This document shows positions 37,930-46,595 of a stretch of DNA of 64,000 nt, one piece after another. Origin of the DNA: Saprospiraceae bacterium (GTDB lineage: Bacteria; Bacteroidota; Bacteroidia; Chitinophagales; Saprospiraceae); contig JADKBO010000007.1 in NCBI GenBank assembly GCA_016715105.1, forward strand, positions 1 through 64,000, read 5' to 3'. A program made the position numbers and the translations under genes. The first letter of the stretch is position 1. Each line of letters opens with the position of its first letter. The notes below the pieces were generated by a model, which had not been told where the DNA came from, did not search any database, and was given only the letters and a program-made list of their open reading frames with translations.

Positions 37930-38934
37930 ATGACAGTAGTCTACAAAAACTTAAAGAAAAAAATGAGATCAGGACATTATGAAACGAATTCTTTTAGGGT
38001 ATTCTTTTTATTTATTTTAATATCAAATTTAGGTGCCAGTGATTCCATAACCATCACTTTATCCAACCAATTTAAGAAGCCCTTTAAGCATGCGGAAGTC
38101 ATTATTAATAATGGTTTTTATACAACGGATGGAAAAGGCAATCTTACCATTGCAAACACATCAGCAGATTCATTGGAAATGAGAAGTGAAGGGCATCATA
38201 ACAAAACCATTGCATTTAAAGATATATCAGCGGGAAATGAAGTTGTAATGCATAAAGAGTTTGCTTGGACTGATCTCCTAACGCCTATGTTTTACATCGT
38301 TTATGGTGGAATCTGGTTGTTATTGCTCATCATTTTTGCAGAAACAGGGTTATTTGTTGGCTTCTTTTTTCCAGGTGATTCGCTATTATTCATTGCGGGC
38401 ATTTTGAGCACATCCTTGGTTGATTCCGTTTCACTCAATACCGGGAATGATTTTTTAAATTTATTGATCATAGGGGGAATGTGTTCGATAGCAGGTATAC
38501 TGGGCAATATGGTTGGTTATATGACAGGTAATATTGTTGGTCCAGCAATGTATAACTGGAAAGATCACTTATTTTTTAAACAAAAATATCTACATCAAGC
38601 AAAAGAGTTTTACGACAAATATGGTGGTGGCGCCATTGTTTTAGCTCGGTTTTTACCCTTTATCCGAACTTTTGCTCCAATTGTCGCAGGGATTGTAGGA
38701 ATGGATAAAAAGAAATTTGGTTTTTATAATATTGTTGGTTGTATCTCTTGGGTTTTTTCTATGCTTTTTACAGGGCATTATTTAAATTCCTTTATGAAAA
38801 AGCAATTTGATTTTGATTTACAAGCCCACCTCGAATTCATTGTGATAGCAATTGTGTTAGTAACAACTGGACCTATTCTGATCAATATGTTTTTTGGCAA
38901 AAAGAAACAAAAGGAAACATTGGGTGCCGAATAA
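37930..38934 (+). CDS. DedA/VTT-family membrane protein with an extracytoplasmic N-terminal domain
   Basis: 334 residues. The C-terminal two thirds is a DedA protein: GGIWLLLLIIFAETGLFVGF and FFPGDSLLFIAGI (about 125-155), GNMVGYMTGNIVG, then the AKEFYDKYGGGAIVLARFLP, FAPIVAGIVGMD-KKFGFYN stretch. DedA proteins are undecaprenyl-phosphate or phospholipid transporters of the inner membrane. Unusually, about 120 residues precede it: a signal-like helix (FRVFFLFILISNLGASDS) and a small beta domain, ITITLSNQFKKPFKHAEVII and FYTTDGKGNLTIANTSAD, which resembles a carboxypeptidase-regulatory-like fold. ATG 37,930 or 37,963 are both possible. Confidence 0.85.
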   Translation: MTVVYKNLKKKMRSGHYETNSFRVFFLFILISNLGASDSITITLSNQFKKPFKHAEVIINNGFYTTDGKGNLTIANTSADSLEMRSEGHHNKTIAFKDISAGNEVVMHKEFAWTDLLTPMFYIVYGGIWLLLLIIFAETGLFVGFFFPGDSLLFIAGILSTSLVDSVSLNTGNDFLNLLIIGGMCSIAGILGNMVGYMTGNIVGPAMYNWKDHLFFKQKYLHQAKEFYDKYGGGAIVLARFLPFIRTFAPIVAGIVGMDKKKFGFYNIVGCISWVFSMLFTGHYLNSFMKKQFDFDLQAHLEFIVIAIVLVTTGPILINMFFGKKKQKETLGAE

Positions 38935-38950
38935 ACCCCTTCCTATTTGT

Positions 38951-40280
38951 TTAGGTATTTTTGCCTTCAATATTCAACCATTTTTTGCGCTCAACAAATA
39001 GACAAATGACTATGATGCCATACTCAATGGCTACAACCCATAATTGTTCTTCATAAGGTTGTAAACTATAATTGATGTAAGTCAAAGTTATTAAAAAACT
39101 CCAAATCAAAGGTGTTTTCAAATCCAAAAGACCAGCAAAGAAAACCAGAGTGATGACGTACCAAGGGTGTACAGTGGTGCTCAAAAGTAAAAACATTCCA
39201 AAAGCGAAAATGCCATGAGCAAATTGTGGCTGTATTCCAAAGGACGATTTATTGAAGGCGTTTTTTACAATCAAAAGGAAGGTTGATAAGGCTAGCAATG
39301 GGCCGATGTATAGGATGAGGTTGTATCCTGATATCAATTTTCCAAGCCACCTCAAGACATAATAGACAGATGCATTGAATTCAAATTTTTGGAAGTAGAG
39401 GTTGACACTTTTGGATAAGTTGATTAAATCAAGTCCAAGTGTAATGGGCAAAAACATCAAAAATAAACACATACCTCCAGATATAAAAAAGCGAGACTTT
39501 TGCTCCTTGGGCATCTTCAAATAAAGATAAGGTAATAGCAATAGTGGTAGCAATTTGGTGGCAATGGCCAAACAGTACCAAAATGCTGCGGATCTGTATT
39601 TGTTTTCTGAAAATGCGTCATACATCAGTATCAGCAGCGCTACCATCACAATCTCAATGTGCAAATTGCCAATGCCTTCTATTATGACCAATGGATTGAG
39701 AAAATACGCAAGTAATAGAAATGTTGCTTGTGGTATTCCTTTTCGATTCCAAGAAAGTACCGTTTTGAGGGCAAAAAGATGAAAAATCAAATAGATGATT
39801 TTCATGGCAATTGCAGCTGAAAAAACGGAATAGGTCAACGCAGACTAAAGCATAAATCAATTGACAAAATGGTGGATAAACAGAAAAGTAATTTGGTGAA
39901 TTCAACAAAGGATAAACGGATTGCAAAGTTGCAGGAGCTAGGCTTGATTGGATCAAGGATTCTGGTAAATATCTATAAGGAGAAATGCCATGTAAGGTGA
40001 GCTGTCCATCCCAATAAAATCGATATATGTCATTGGATAAATTGGGAAATGAAGCGAGTGGGAGACAAGCTACCAAACACGCTAAATATAATTGCCAATT
40101 TTTAAAGCTTGTTTGCAAAACCAAACTATAACCACCAAATGCCAACGCATAGGATGATAAGATGAGTGGAAAATCTTTCTGCGCCGGGAAATAGCACGCC
40201 AAAATAATTCCACAGACCAACAACAGCCCACCAAAGTAAGCCAAATATGTTTGTTTTTCAATCACACCTTTTGTTTCCAT
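38951..40280 (-). pseudogene. GT-C polytopic glycosyltransferase (GT87-like), one frameshift
   Basis: The ATG at 40,280 opens 150 good codons, with SNDIYRFYWDGQLTLHGISP (about residues 80-100), the D-xY-WDG loop of polyprenyl-phosphate-using GT-C enzymes. Near 39,840 the frame shifts; the rest (to 38,951) has about eight membrane helices, including NPLVIIEGIGNLHIEIVMVA, which in this superfamily follows the catalytic loop. Joined length is about 440 residues. The enzyme would transfer a sugar from a lipid-linked donor outside the inner membrane. It starts 4 bp after the DprE1-like gene, in the same operon as UbiA, so a lipid-linked pentose donor is plausible. One missing or extra base could be a sequencing error. 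Confidence 0.75.
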
Positions 40281-40283
40281 TTG

Positions 40284-41588
40284 TTAATTCAGCCCCAACC
40301 TTTTAGACAATAATGAAGCAAATTTTGGATTTTTAGAAACGGTTTTCAAATAACTTTTAGAAAAAATTTCAGCACTCATTCTTGCGTCTTTGGCCAGATA
40401 TATTCTGCCCCCAGCATTGGTCACTAATATGTCCAATCGATCCAACAAAGTAAAAATTCCTTTTGTTTTTTTGAAATCCAAAGCCAAAGTATAACCATCT
40501 ATTGGAAAACTCATGACTGCATTTTTATGAGCAGGACCAAGTCTTTTCAAAACTGCCAAATACACTTTTTCCTTACTTTTATGGATTTCAGATAAGATAG
40601 GCTCCACCGCTTCAGCAAATTGGCCAGTAGGAATCACAAATTGATATTGTAGAAAACCATTGGAGCCATACAAGCGATTCCAGTGTTTCATGCCATCCAA
40701 TGGAAATAGAAATTTGTCTAAATGGACAATATTAGATTTAGGTTGATGTAAGTGGAAATAAGCAAAGTTAAATACTTTTAGAAGCCATTTATTCAAGGTG
40801 AAATTGGGCATGACCATGGGGACAGAGAATTTTTTATCTATTGGATTTTGCAGAGGATTAGTCATTTGATTTTCATCTAATTCTGCAACATTGGCAAAAT
40901 TTCCGTAAGTGTAAATGGCATTCATTTGTCCTGTCTGATGCGAAGCAATGTCTAACCATGCCGCCTGATATCCGCTTTTTTTATTGATTTCAAAAACGTC
41001 CAACAACTGAGAAATATCTTTTATTTTCTGACTTTTCACTTTGAAAAAAGCAGTATTTATTTTCAGCAAAGAAATAGAAACCTGCAGGATGATCCCAGTC
41101 AAACCCATACCTCCGATCGTTTCGAAAAATAATTTGCTGTGTAAATCCTTATTACAGGTCACGATTTTTTCTCCGTCAAAGAGGTCAAAGGCTACAACAT
41201 AATTAGCCAAAGAGCCAGCTTCATAGTGATTTTTGCCGTGGATATCTGCGGCTACTGCGCCTCCTAGTGTGATGAATTTAGTGCCAGGCACAACAGGTAG
41301 AAAATACCCTTTTGGAATGAGTGACTCCAATACTTCTGAGATTAATAAACCAGATCCACCTATCATTATATCATTTTCTTCGTCAAGAATGAATGGGCTT
41401 TTTAAGTTGAGCGTACTGACGATTGCATCATTCAAGGAAGCATCTCCATAAGACCGACCATTTCCTCTGGCTATGAATTCGTGCACATTTTGGGAGATAG
41501 TACATACCTCATCTGCTTTAGTAGCTGAAAAAACCTGAGCCCGATGTTTTGGGAAGTTGCTCCAATTGCTCGTTAAACCGCTAGACAT
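40284..41588 (-). CDS. DprE1-like FAD-dependent decaprenylphosphoryl-ribose oxidase homologue
   Basis: 434 residues. The FAD-binding (PCMH-type) half shows ARGNGRSYGDASL (about 39-51), IGGSGLLISEVLESLIPKGY, VPGTKFITLGGAVAADIHGK (about 100-119) and ETIGGMGLTGIIL; the C-terminal half has the substrate domain with YQFVIP and LKRLGP, ending DARMSAEIFSKSY. DprE1 oxidises polyprenyl-phospho-ribose to the 2-keto form on the way to polyprenyl-phospho-arabinose. It overlaps the UbiA gene by 8 bp and precedes a GT-C enzyme by 4 bp. The partner reductase (DprE2-like SDR) is not in the window. Confidence 0.85.
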   Translation of the reverse strand: MSSGLTSNWSNFPKHRAQVFSATKADEVCTISQNVHEFIARGNGRSYGDASLNDAIVSTLNLKSPFILDEENDIMIGGSGLLISEVLESLIPKGYFLPVVPGTKFITLGGAVAADIHGKNHYEAGSLANYVVAFDLFDGEKIVTCNKDLHSKLFFETIGGMGLTGIILQVSISLLKINTAFFKVKSQKIKDISQLLDVFEINKKSGYQAAWLDIASHQTGQMNAIYTYGNFANVAELDENQMTNPLQNPIDKKFSVPMVMPNFTLNKWLLKVFNFAYFHLHQPKSNIVHLDKFLFPLDGMKHWNRLYGSNGFLQYQFVIPTGQFAEAVEPILSEIHKSKEKVYLAVLKRLGPAHKNAVMSFPIDGYTLALDFKKTKGIFTLLDRLDILVTNAGGRIYLAKDARMSAEIFSKSYLKTVSKNPKFASLLSKRLGLN

Positions 41589-42453
41589 AAATCAACCAAT
41601 AAAAAGTCAAAACCCAACCAATGATGATCAGATACAGATATCGATCCTCAAAGAGCAAAGAAACAGGTGTGGTTTTTCTAGGTCTTGACCGAATGATGAA
41701 AAAGTATCTCACATATCCCAATAAAACAAAGAAAACAGTAATGTAAATTTTATCTGATTGAAATCTAGTAGTTACCTCAGGAGCAATGGTGTAAGCAAAA
41801 TAAGCTAGACAGTTTAATCCAGCCAATACGTACATGGCAATGTCAATTTGCTTCACTTTGTAAAAGGAAACGGCTGATTTTATTTTTATTGTCTTGGTTT
41901 TGCTCATGATTTTTTCACTCCTCCTTTTCCCTAAAGCAAGAAATAAGGCCAATAATAAGGTAATCAAAATAAGCCAGATGGACAAGTGGATATTGATTGC
42001 AGAAGCACCAGCCCAAAGTCTGAAAATAAATCCCAAACTCAAGATGATAATATCCAAAATGGGAATACTTTTTAATTTAAGTGAATAGGCAATATTTAAA
42101 ATAAAATATAAAAAAACGGGCCATAAAATTTGCGATATCGCGCCTAAAATCAGCACAGGAATGGCCAATATTCCCATCAAATTCAAAACTTCGTGGGGTG
42201 CAATCAATCCAGAAGCATACGCCCTTTTTCTATTCTCTGGATGCAGCTTGTCATCATTTACATCCACCAAATCATTGAACAAATAAACCATAGAAGTCAA
42301 TAAACAGAAGCAGATAAAAGCCAACCACAATTTGTAATTCAGGAAACTGGTCAAGAGCTGTTGTCCAAAAAATAATGGTACAAAAATGAAAACATTTTTT
42401 ATCCAATGTTTATACCTGAGTGCGTGTAATATTGTATTGATAGGAATGGCCAT
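41581..42453 (-). CDS. UbiA-family prenyltransferase, decaprenyl-phosphate phosphoribosyltransferase-like
   Basis: 290 residues with about eight membrane helices. The first aspartate motif is NDLVDVNDDKLHPENRKRAY (about 60-79), close to the ND--DV--D--HP--R-RP pattern of the phosphoribosyl-transferring subgroup. The second part holds LGFIFRLWAGASAINI. In that subgroup the enzyme joins phosphoribose to polyprenyl phosphate. As first gene of a three-gene minus-strand operon with DprE1-like and GT-C genes, it supports a pentose-donor pathway for envelope glycans. A quinone-type UbiA function is less likely given the neighbours. Confidence 0.85.
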   Translation of the reverse strand: MAIPINTILHALRYKHWIKNVFIFVPLFFGQQLLTSFLNYKLWLAFICFCLLTSMVYLFNDLVDVNDDKLHPENRKRAYASGLIAPHEVLNLMGILAIPVLILGAISQILWPVFLYFILNIAYSLKLKSIPILDIIILSLGFIFRLWAGASAINIHLSIWLILITLLLALFLALGKRRSEKIMSKTKTIKIKSAVSFYKVKQIDIAMYVLAGLNCLAYFAYTIAPEVTTRFQSDKIYITVFFVLLGYVRYFFIIRSRPRKTTPVSLLFEDRYLYLIIIGWVLTFYWLIYV

Positions 42454-43006
42454 ATGTATGTTGCTAAGTAAAGATAAGGATTAGGACAATGTTATTTCAA
42501 AAAAGCACCATTGGTTTTCAATTCAATCAATTTGTAGGAACCCAATTGAGTCGAGTTTATTCGTTTATTTGTTTATGCGTTTATAAACTTCTCCACCAAA
42601 ATTGTGAAACTTAAAGGTTTCTTTTGAGCTAACGGAATCGGATCGAAAAACGGACCTTCGATCTTGTTTCGGACCTCCGGTTTCCAATAGTTTGGGATGC
42701 CACGAATTCACGAAAAAAAACTCTTTATCACGAATTTACATTTCTTATTCCTGATTTTATAAAGCTGACAACTGACAACTGACAGCTGATTTCCTTACGA
42801 TTTTGGGCTAAAGCCCACGTTCTCGTGATGGACCATTAGCCACACAGGCTAAAGCCAGTGGCTAATGATGATGGCTCACAACTTGCCTGCTAGATTTTTG
42901 CTAAAATTCAGGGTTTCCAAAATTCGTACTCCCGGACCTTCACGATTTCCGATTTCCGTCCTCCGATTTCCTTCCCATAGCTATCGGAAAATATTTATCT
43001 TGCGTC
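42454..43006. other. Intergenic region with several repeat fragments
   Basis: Contains GTTTATTTGTTTATGCGTTT, a CACGAATTCACGAA-type pair (42,702-42,740), a TGACAACTGACAACTGACAG tract (42,767-42,788), the REP element at 42,804-42,866, and GGAATCGG/TTTCCGATTTCC-like purine-pyrimidine units. It must also hold the divergent promoters of the UbiA operon and the O-antigen-ligase gene, which I cannot place with confidence. No gene seen. Confidence 0.5.
42804..42866. repeat. REP-like two-hairpin element, inverted orientation
   Basis: GGGCTAAAGCCC, then a linker GTGATGGACC, then ATTAGCCACA-CAGGCTAAAGCC-GTGGCTAAT; this is the reverse complement of the layout at 26,494. Confidence 0.7.
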
Positions 43007-44356
43007 ATGCAATGGAAACATATACATAGGATTGCGCATTTTTTCATTTATGCATTATTGATTTGTACACCGCTTGCCACAGAAGTTTCTTTTGGAAGAT
43101 TGAAAATCAATATGCCCACAGAGCCATTGCTTTGTGTAACAGCTATTTTGCTTTTCTTAGCCATTGATAAAAAGGCGCTGTGGCAAAGTTCTTTTGTGCG
43201 ACACCCATTGACTTTGCTAGCTATATTCTACCAGTTGTGGATGACGATGATGGTTGTTTTTTCGTCTGATCGGTTGATTTCACTGAAATATGTTTTGGTC
43301 AACAACGCCCACTTTTGGGTTTTCTATTTAGGCTTTTATTATTTTGCCCAAAAGCAAAAACTACCGTTATTGAGGTGGGTAGGAAGTTATGGCCTTGCAT
43401 TGATTGTCGTAATCTTTCTTGCATGGTATAAATTCATGCAATTTGATTTTAATATCAATGTTGCCGTAATTTTAGCGCAACCCTTTTATAATGACAATAC
43501 CCTTTTTAGTGCCAGTTTGGTTTTTGTATTGCCAATTATATTCCTCATTCCCCATAAAAATACAACATTCAAATTTGTAAAGGTGGTCGTTATTTTACTT
43601 GTTGGAAGTGCCATTTTCATAACTTATTGCAGAGCTGCTTGGGCGAGTATATTTTTGGTCTCTCTGGTCATTTTTTTGATCATCACTTTCCAATTAAAAA
43701 TAAAACATTTTTTAGGTTTGGCCATTGTTGTTGTTTTCATTACTGGATTGTTTTTGCCCACCATTTCCAACAATCTAGCCTCTATTAAAACAGAATCTAA
43801 AAAAGGAAACTGGTTGGATCAATTGGCTTCCATTGGTAATATCACGACTGATGTTTCCAATTTAGAGCGCATCAACAGATATAAATGTGCCATTCGCATG
43901 TTCAAAGATCGGCCAGTCACGGGATTTGGTCCTGGCACCTATCAATATGCGTATTTACCCTATCAGAAAACTTCTGAAATGACAAGGATAAGTATGCAAA
44001 AAGATGCTACTACAATTCTGGATAAACCGCAAAATGGAAGAGGGGGCGGTGCGCATTCAGAGTATTTGCAAGCATTATCAGAACTGGGAATCGTTGGTTT
44101 TATATACTGGATAGCGATTGTTTTTTTAAGCTTTTATACTGCTTTAAAGGTGTATTTTAATGAAACTTCAACTACACATAACAAGAAATTGTCAATGACG
44201 ATTTTGTTTGCCATTTTAGCATATCTTGTCCATGCTACTTTTAATAATTTCATGCACAGCGAAGAAGTTGCCATTTTATTTTGGCCAATGATTGCGATGT
44301 TGGTTATCCTGGATAATACTGACAATTTAATTATTCCTGGTGAAGAAGTGAGGTAA
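43007..44356 (+). CDS. O-antigen ligase / polymerase-like membrane protein (Wzy_C)
   Basis: 449 residues with about eleven membrane helices. The diagnostic extracytoplasmic loop runs from about residue 270 to 355: ERINRYKCAIRMFKDRPVTG, GFGPGTYQYAYLPYQ and GAHSEYLQALSELGIVGF, where the conserved GxGxG-Y and H-E-L-xx-EGG-like parts are typical of WaaL and Wzy. It would polymerise or ligate lipid-linked glycans on the periplasmic side. Its position beside the pentose-donor operon fits a shared role in surface polysaccharide. Overlaps the convergent reductase gene by 26 bp. Confidence 0.85.
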   Translation: MQWKHIHRIAHFFIYALLICTPLATEVSFGRLKINMPTEPLLCVTAILLFLAIDKKALWQSSFVRHPLTLLAIFYQLWMTMMVVFSSDRLISLKYVLVNNAHFWVFYLGFYYFAQKQKLPLLRWVGSYGLALIVVIFLAWYKFMQFDFNINVAVILAQPFYNDNTLFSASLVFVLPIIFLIPHKNTTFKFVKVVVILLVGSAIFITYCRAAWASIFLVSLVIFLIITFQLKIKHFLGLAIVVVFITGLFLPTISNNLASIKTESKKGNWLDQLASIGNITTDVSNLERINRYKCAIRMFKDRPVTGFGPGTYQYAYLPYQKTSEMTRISMQKDATTILDKPQNGRGGGAHSEYLQALSELGIVGFIYWIAIVFLSFYTALKVYFNETSTTHNKKLSMTILFAILAYLVHATFNNFMHSEEVAILFWPMIAMLVILDNTDNLIIPGEEVR

Positions 44357-44855
44357 AAGCATTTACAGCAGTAACCACCTTGCTATGGGTAATATCATCT
44401 GTTATTTCATCATTTTTGATTTTAGTTTTGGCATATGAAATCAGTAATTGGCACTCTTCTGGAATGATTGCCTCAATAACTTTTAAGGTTTCTAATAATG
44501 AGGTGTGTGCTTTTTCTCCAGAACTGGAAGCCGTTATCAATAAGACAGGTTTTTGAGAAAATTCCATAGATGCTACCGTCCAATCCAGGGCATTTTTAAG
44601 ACTTCCGGGCACACCCATTGCATATTCTGGCGTACAAATTAGGACACCAGAAGCCGCCTTTATTTTATCTTTAAATAGTGATACTTCTTTCGTGTCATTA
44701 AGGTCTGGATTGAAATGGGGTAATTCACTCAAACCGCTATAAATTTCGATTTCTAATTGTTCCAGGAATAAATGCTTAATGGCCTTAATCAAGGAAAGAT
44801 TTGTTGACTGAGCCCTGGTGCTTCCGCAAATAGCCAGAATATTTAATTTACTCAT
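44331..44855 (-). CDS. NAD(P)H-dependent FMN reductase
   Basis: 174 residues of flavodoxin-like fold. ILAICGSTRAQSTNLSLIKA (about 5-24) is the FMN phosphate loop, and ICTPEYAMGVPGSLKNALDW (about 71-90) is the conserved PEY--G-PG-LKNALDW flavin segment. Such enzymes reduce free FMN, quinones or azo compounds in the cytoplasm. Followed 17 bp upstream by a cupin gene on the same strand, so probably a two-gene operon. Confidence 0.9.
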   Translation of the reverse strand: MSKLNILAICGSTRAQSTNLSLIKAIKHLFLEQLEIEIYSGLSELPHFNPDLNDTKEVSLFKDKIKAASGVLICTPEYAMGVPGSLKNALDWTVASMEFSQKPVLLITASSSGEKAHTSLLETLKVIEAIIPEECQLLISYAKTKIKNDEITDDITHSKVVTAVNAFTSLLHQE

Positions 44856-44872
44856 TTTAAATTCTTAAAAGT

Positions 44873-45211
44873 TTACAAATCTACTCGGTCTCCGTGTGAT
44901 CGGGGCTGAGAGATGACCAGGAATTGTAGAGGTTCGTTTCCGTAATTTGCAATTTTATGAGGCCTTTGCGGTGAAATGTGAATGCCTTCATTTTGAGAAA
45001 TTACGATTTTTTCATGTTCAATGTAAAAGGTGGCCTCCCCTTTTAAAATGTAGAAAAATTGTTGTGCCTTGTTGTGGTAATGTAATTTTTCTTCAGCAGA
45101 AACTGGCATGTTTTCTTCAATAACACTGAGGCCTTCTGATGCCAAAAGATGCCAACCGTCACAGTTGTTGCCCCATTTATAATGATTTGAAGTTTTTTTG
45201 CTAATCTTCAT
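44873..45211 (-). CDS. Small single-domain cupin
   Basis: 112 residues. The first cupin motif is EKLHYHNKAQQFFYILKGEA (about 41-60), with H-H-E/Q-like metal ligands, and the second is ISPQRPHKIANYGNEPLQFL (about 78-97). Function is not predictable beyond metal-dependent or ligand-binding role. Transcribed ahead of the FMN reductase. Confidence 0.8.
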   Translation of the reverse strand: MKISKKTSNHYKWGNNCDGWHLLASEGLSVIEENMPVSAEEKLHYHNKAQQFFYILKGEATFYIEHEKIVISQNEGIHISPQRPHKIANYGNEPLQFLVISQPRSHGDRVDL

Positions 45212-45369
45212 TTCTATGAATTTTAAATGAAAAAAATCAATAATCTAAAGGTAAAGAGGTGTAAAACTATCACAATTCAATTTAATAAATTTTTGAAAAA
45301 TCCCTTGAGCACATTTTTCAATTATTTACAGTACAGCGCAACCATTCTTTATGGTGTATACATATAGAC

Positions 45370-46320
45370 ATGATATTAAAACACTTGATCCTTCCCATGT
45401 TCAACCATACTGAAGTTTTGAAATTAATGGGTAATCGATTTGAATTTACAGCAGTTGCTCAATCAAAGTCTGCTGCTTTTTTTGCTGTCGAGGTAGGTAT
45501 AAATGAAGTGCGGCGAATAGAAAACCTACTCACCACTTTCAATGAAACCAGTGTTACTGCACAGATCAACGAATATGCCGGAATCAAACCAGTTCAGGTG
45601 CCAGCTGAAGTTTTTGAGTTGATCTTTCGTGCAAGTAAAATTTCTGACATCACTCAAGGAGCATTTGACATCACCTATGGATCCATTGATAAAAAATACT
45701 GGAATTTTGATACCCACATGGAAACTTTGCCAGATATAAAAAAGGCAAAAAAGGCAGTCAGACTCATTGATTATAATAAGGTCATATTGAAAAGAAAAGA
45801 GCAAACAGTTTTCCTGCAAAATAAAGGCATGCGTCTTGGGTTTGGTGGAATAGGAAAGGGTTATGCGGCAGATAAAGCAAAAATGGTGATGGAAGAAAAT
45901 GGAGCTTGCTGCGGAGTGGTAAATGCAGCAGGGGATCTGACAGCGTGGGGGACACAAAAAGATGGAAGTCCCTGGACAATAGGGATAGCTGACCCCAACG
46001 CTAAAAATGCGCTCTTTTCAAAATTTGAAATCAATAACATGTCTGTGGCCACAAGCGGTAATTATGAAAAATTCGCCATAATAAATGGGAGAAAATATTC
46101 CCATACCATCAATCCGAGAACTGGAATGCCCGCACATGGTATAAAATCAGCAACAGTGATTTGTCAAAGTGGTGAACTCGCTGATGCACTCACAACTCCC
46201 CTCATCGTCATGGGCATTGAAGCAGGTTTACATATGATCAACCAGCTTACAGGCATTGAGGCCATCATTATTGACGATAAAAATCGATTATTTCATTCAA
46301 AAAATATAAATCTACTCTAA
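45370..46320 (+). CDS. apbE: ApbE-type FAD:protein FMN transferase
   Basis: 316 residues. Conserved blocks: LMGNRFEFTAVA (about 19-30), ITQGAFDITYG (about 94-104), RLGFGGIGKGYAADKA (about 156-171), VVNAAGDLTAWG, HTINPRTGMPA (about 255) and SGELADALTTPLIVMG. ApbE attaches FMN covalently to threonine of extracytoplasmic flavoproteins. There is no clear signal peptide, which is odd for an ApbE; an alternative ATG at 45,400 does not add one. It abuts the small lipoprotein gene (0 bp) and a DUF3570 gene, forming a known trio. Confidence 0.9.
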   Translation: MILKHLILPMFNHTEVLKLMGNRFEFTAVAQSKSAAFFAVEVGINEVRRIENLLTTFNETSVTAQINEYAGIKPVQVPAEVFELIFRASKISDITQGAFDITYGSIDKKYWNFDTHMETLPDIKKAKKAVRLIDYNKVILKRKEQTVFLQNKGMRLGFGGIGKGYAADKAKMVMEENGACCGVVNAAGDLTAWGTQKDGSPWTIGIADPNAKNALFSKFEINNMSVATSGNYEKFAIINGRKYSHTINPRTGMPAHGIKSATVICQSGELADALTTPLIVMGIEAGLHMINQLTGIEAIIIDDKNRLFHSKNINLL

Positions 46321-46563
46321 ATGAACACATTGCTCAAAATTTTCAAAAACCTAGATTCTAAACTCATTCTGTTCAGTTTTTTAGTAATAATATTCGGTTC
46401 ATGCAAAACTGTGAACTTCAACCAAAAAGCCTACATAAATGATGGGGAAATGATTTTGTCCATGCGTCAATTAGAAAAGATGGAACTCAATTTTCAATTG
46501 TATAGAGAAGGATCGGCCGGAGCAAATGGAGGCAAAAGCGGTGGAGGATGTGGTTGCAACTGA
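46321..46563 (+). CDS. DUF4266-like small lipoprotein with C-terminal Gly-Cys tail
   Basis: 80 residues. A signal helix SKLILFSFLVIIFGSC puts the lipid cysteine near residue 28, followed by KTVNFNQKAYINDGEMILSM. The C-terminus GANGGKSGGGCGCN is a glycine-rich CxC tail, characteristic of this family and suited to metal or thiol chemistry. It sits between apbE and a DUF3570 barrel-like gene. Function unknown; a role as the modified or metal-handling partner of the ApbE system is inference. Confidence 0.8.
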   Translation: MNTLLKIFKNLDSKLILFSFLVIIFGSCKTVNFNQKAYINDGEMILSMRQLEKMELNFQLYREGSAGANGGKSGGGCGCN

Positions 46564-46595
46564 TTATTAAAACAGTTATAAATTAAAAAAGAATA

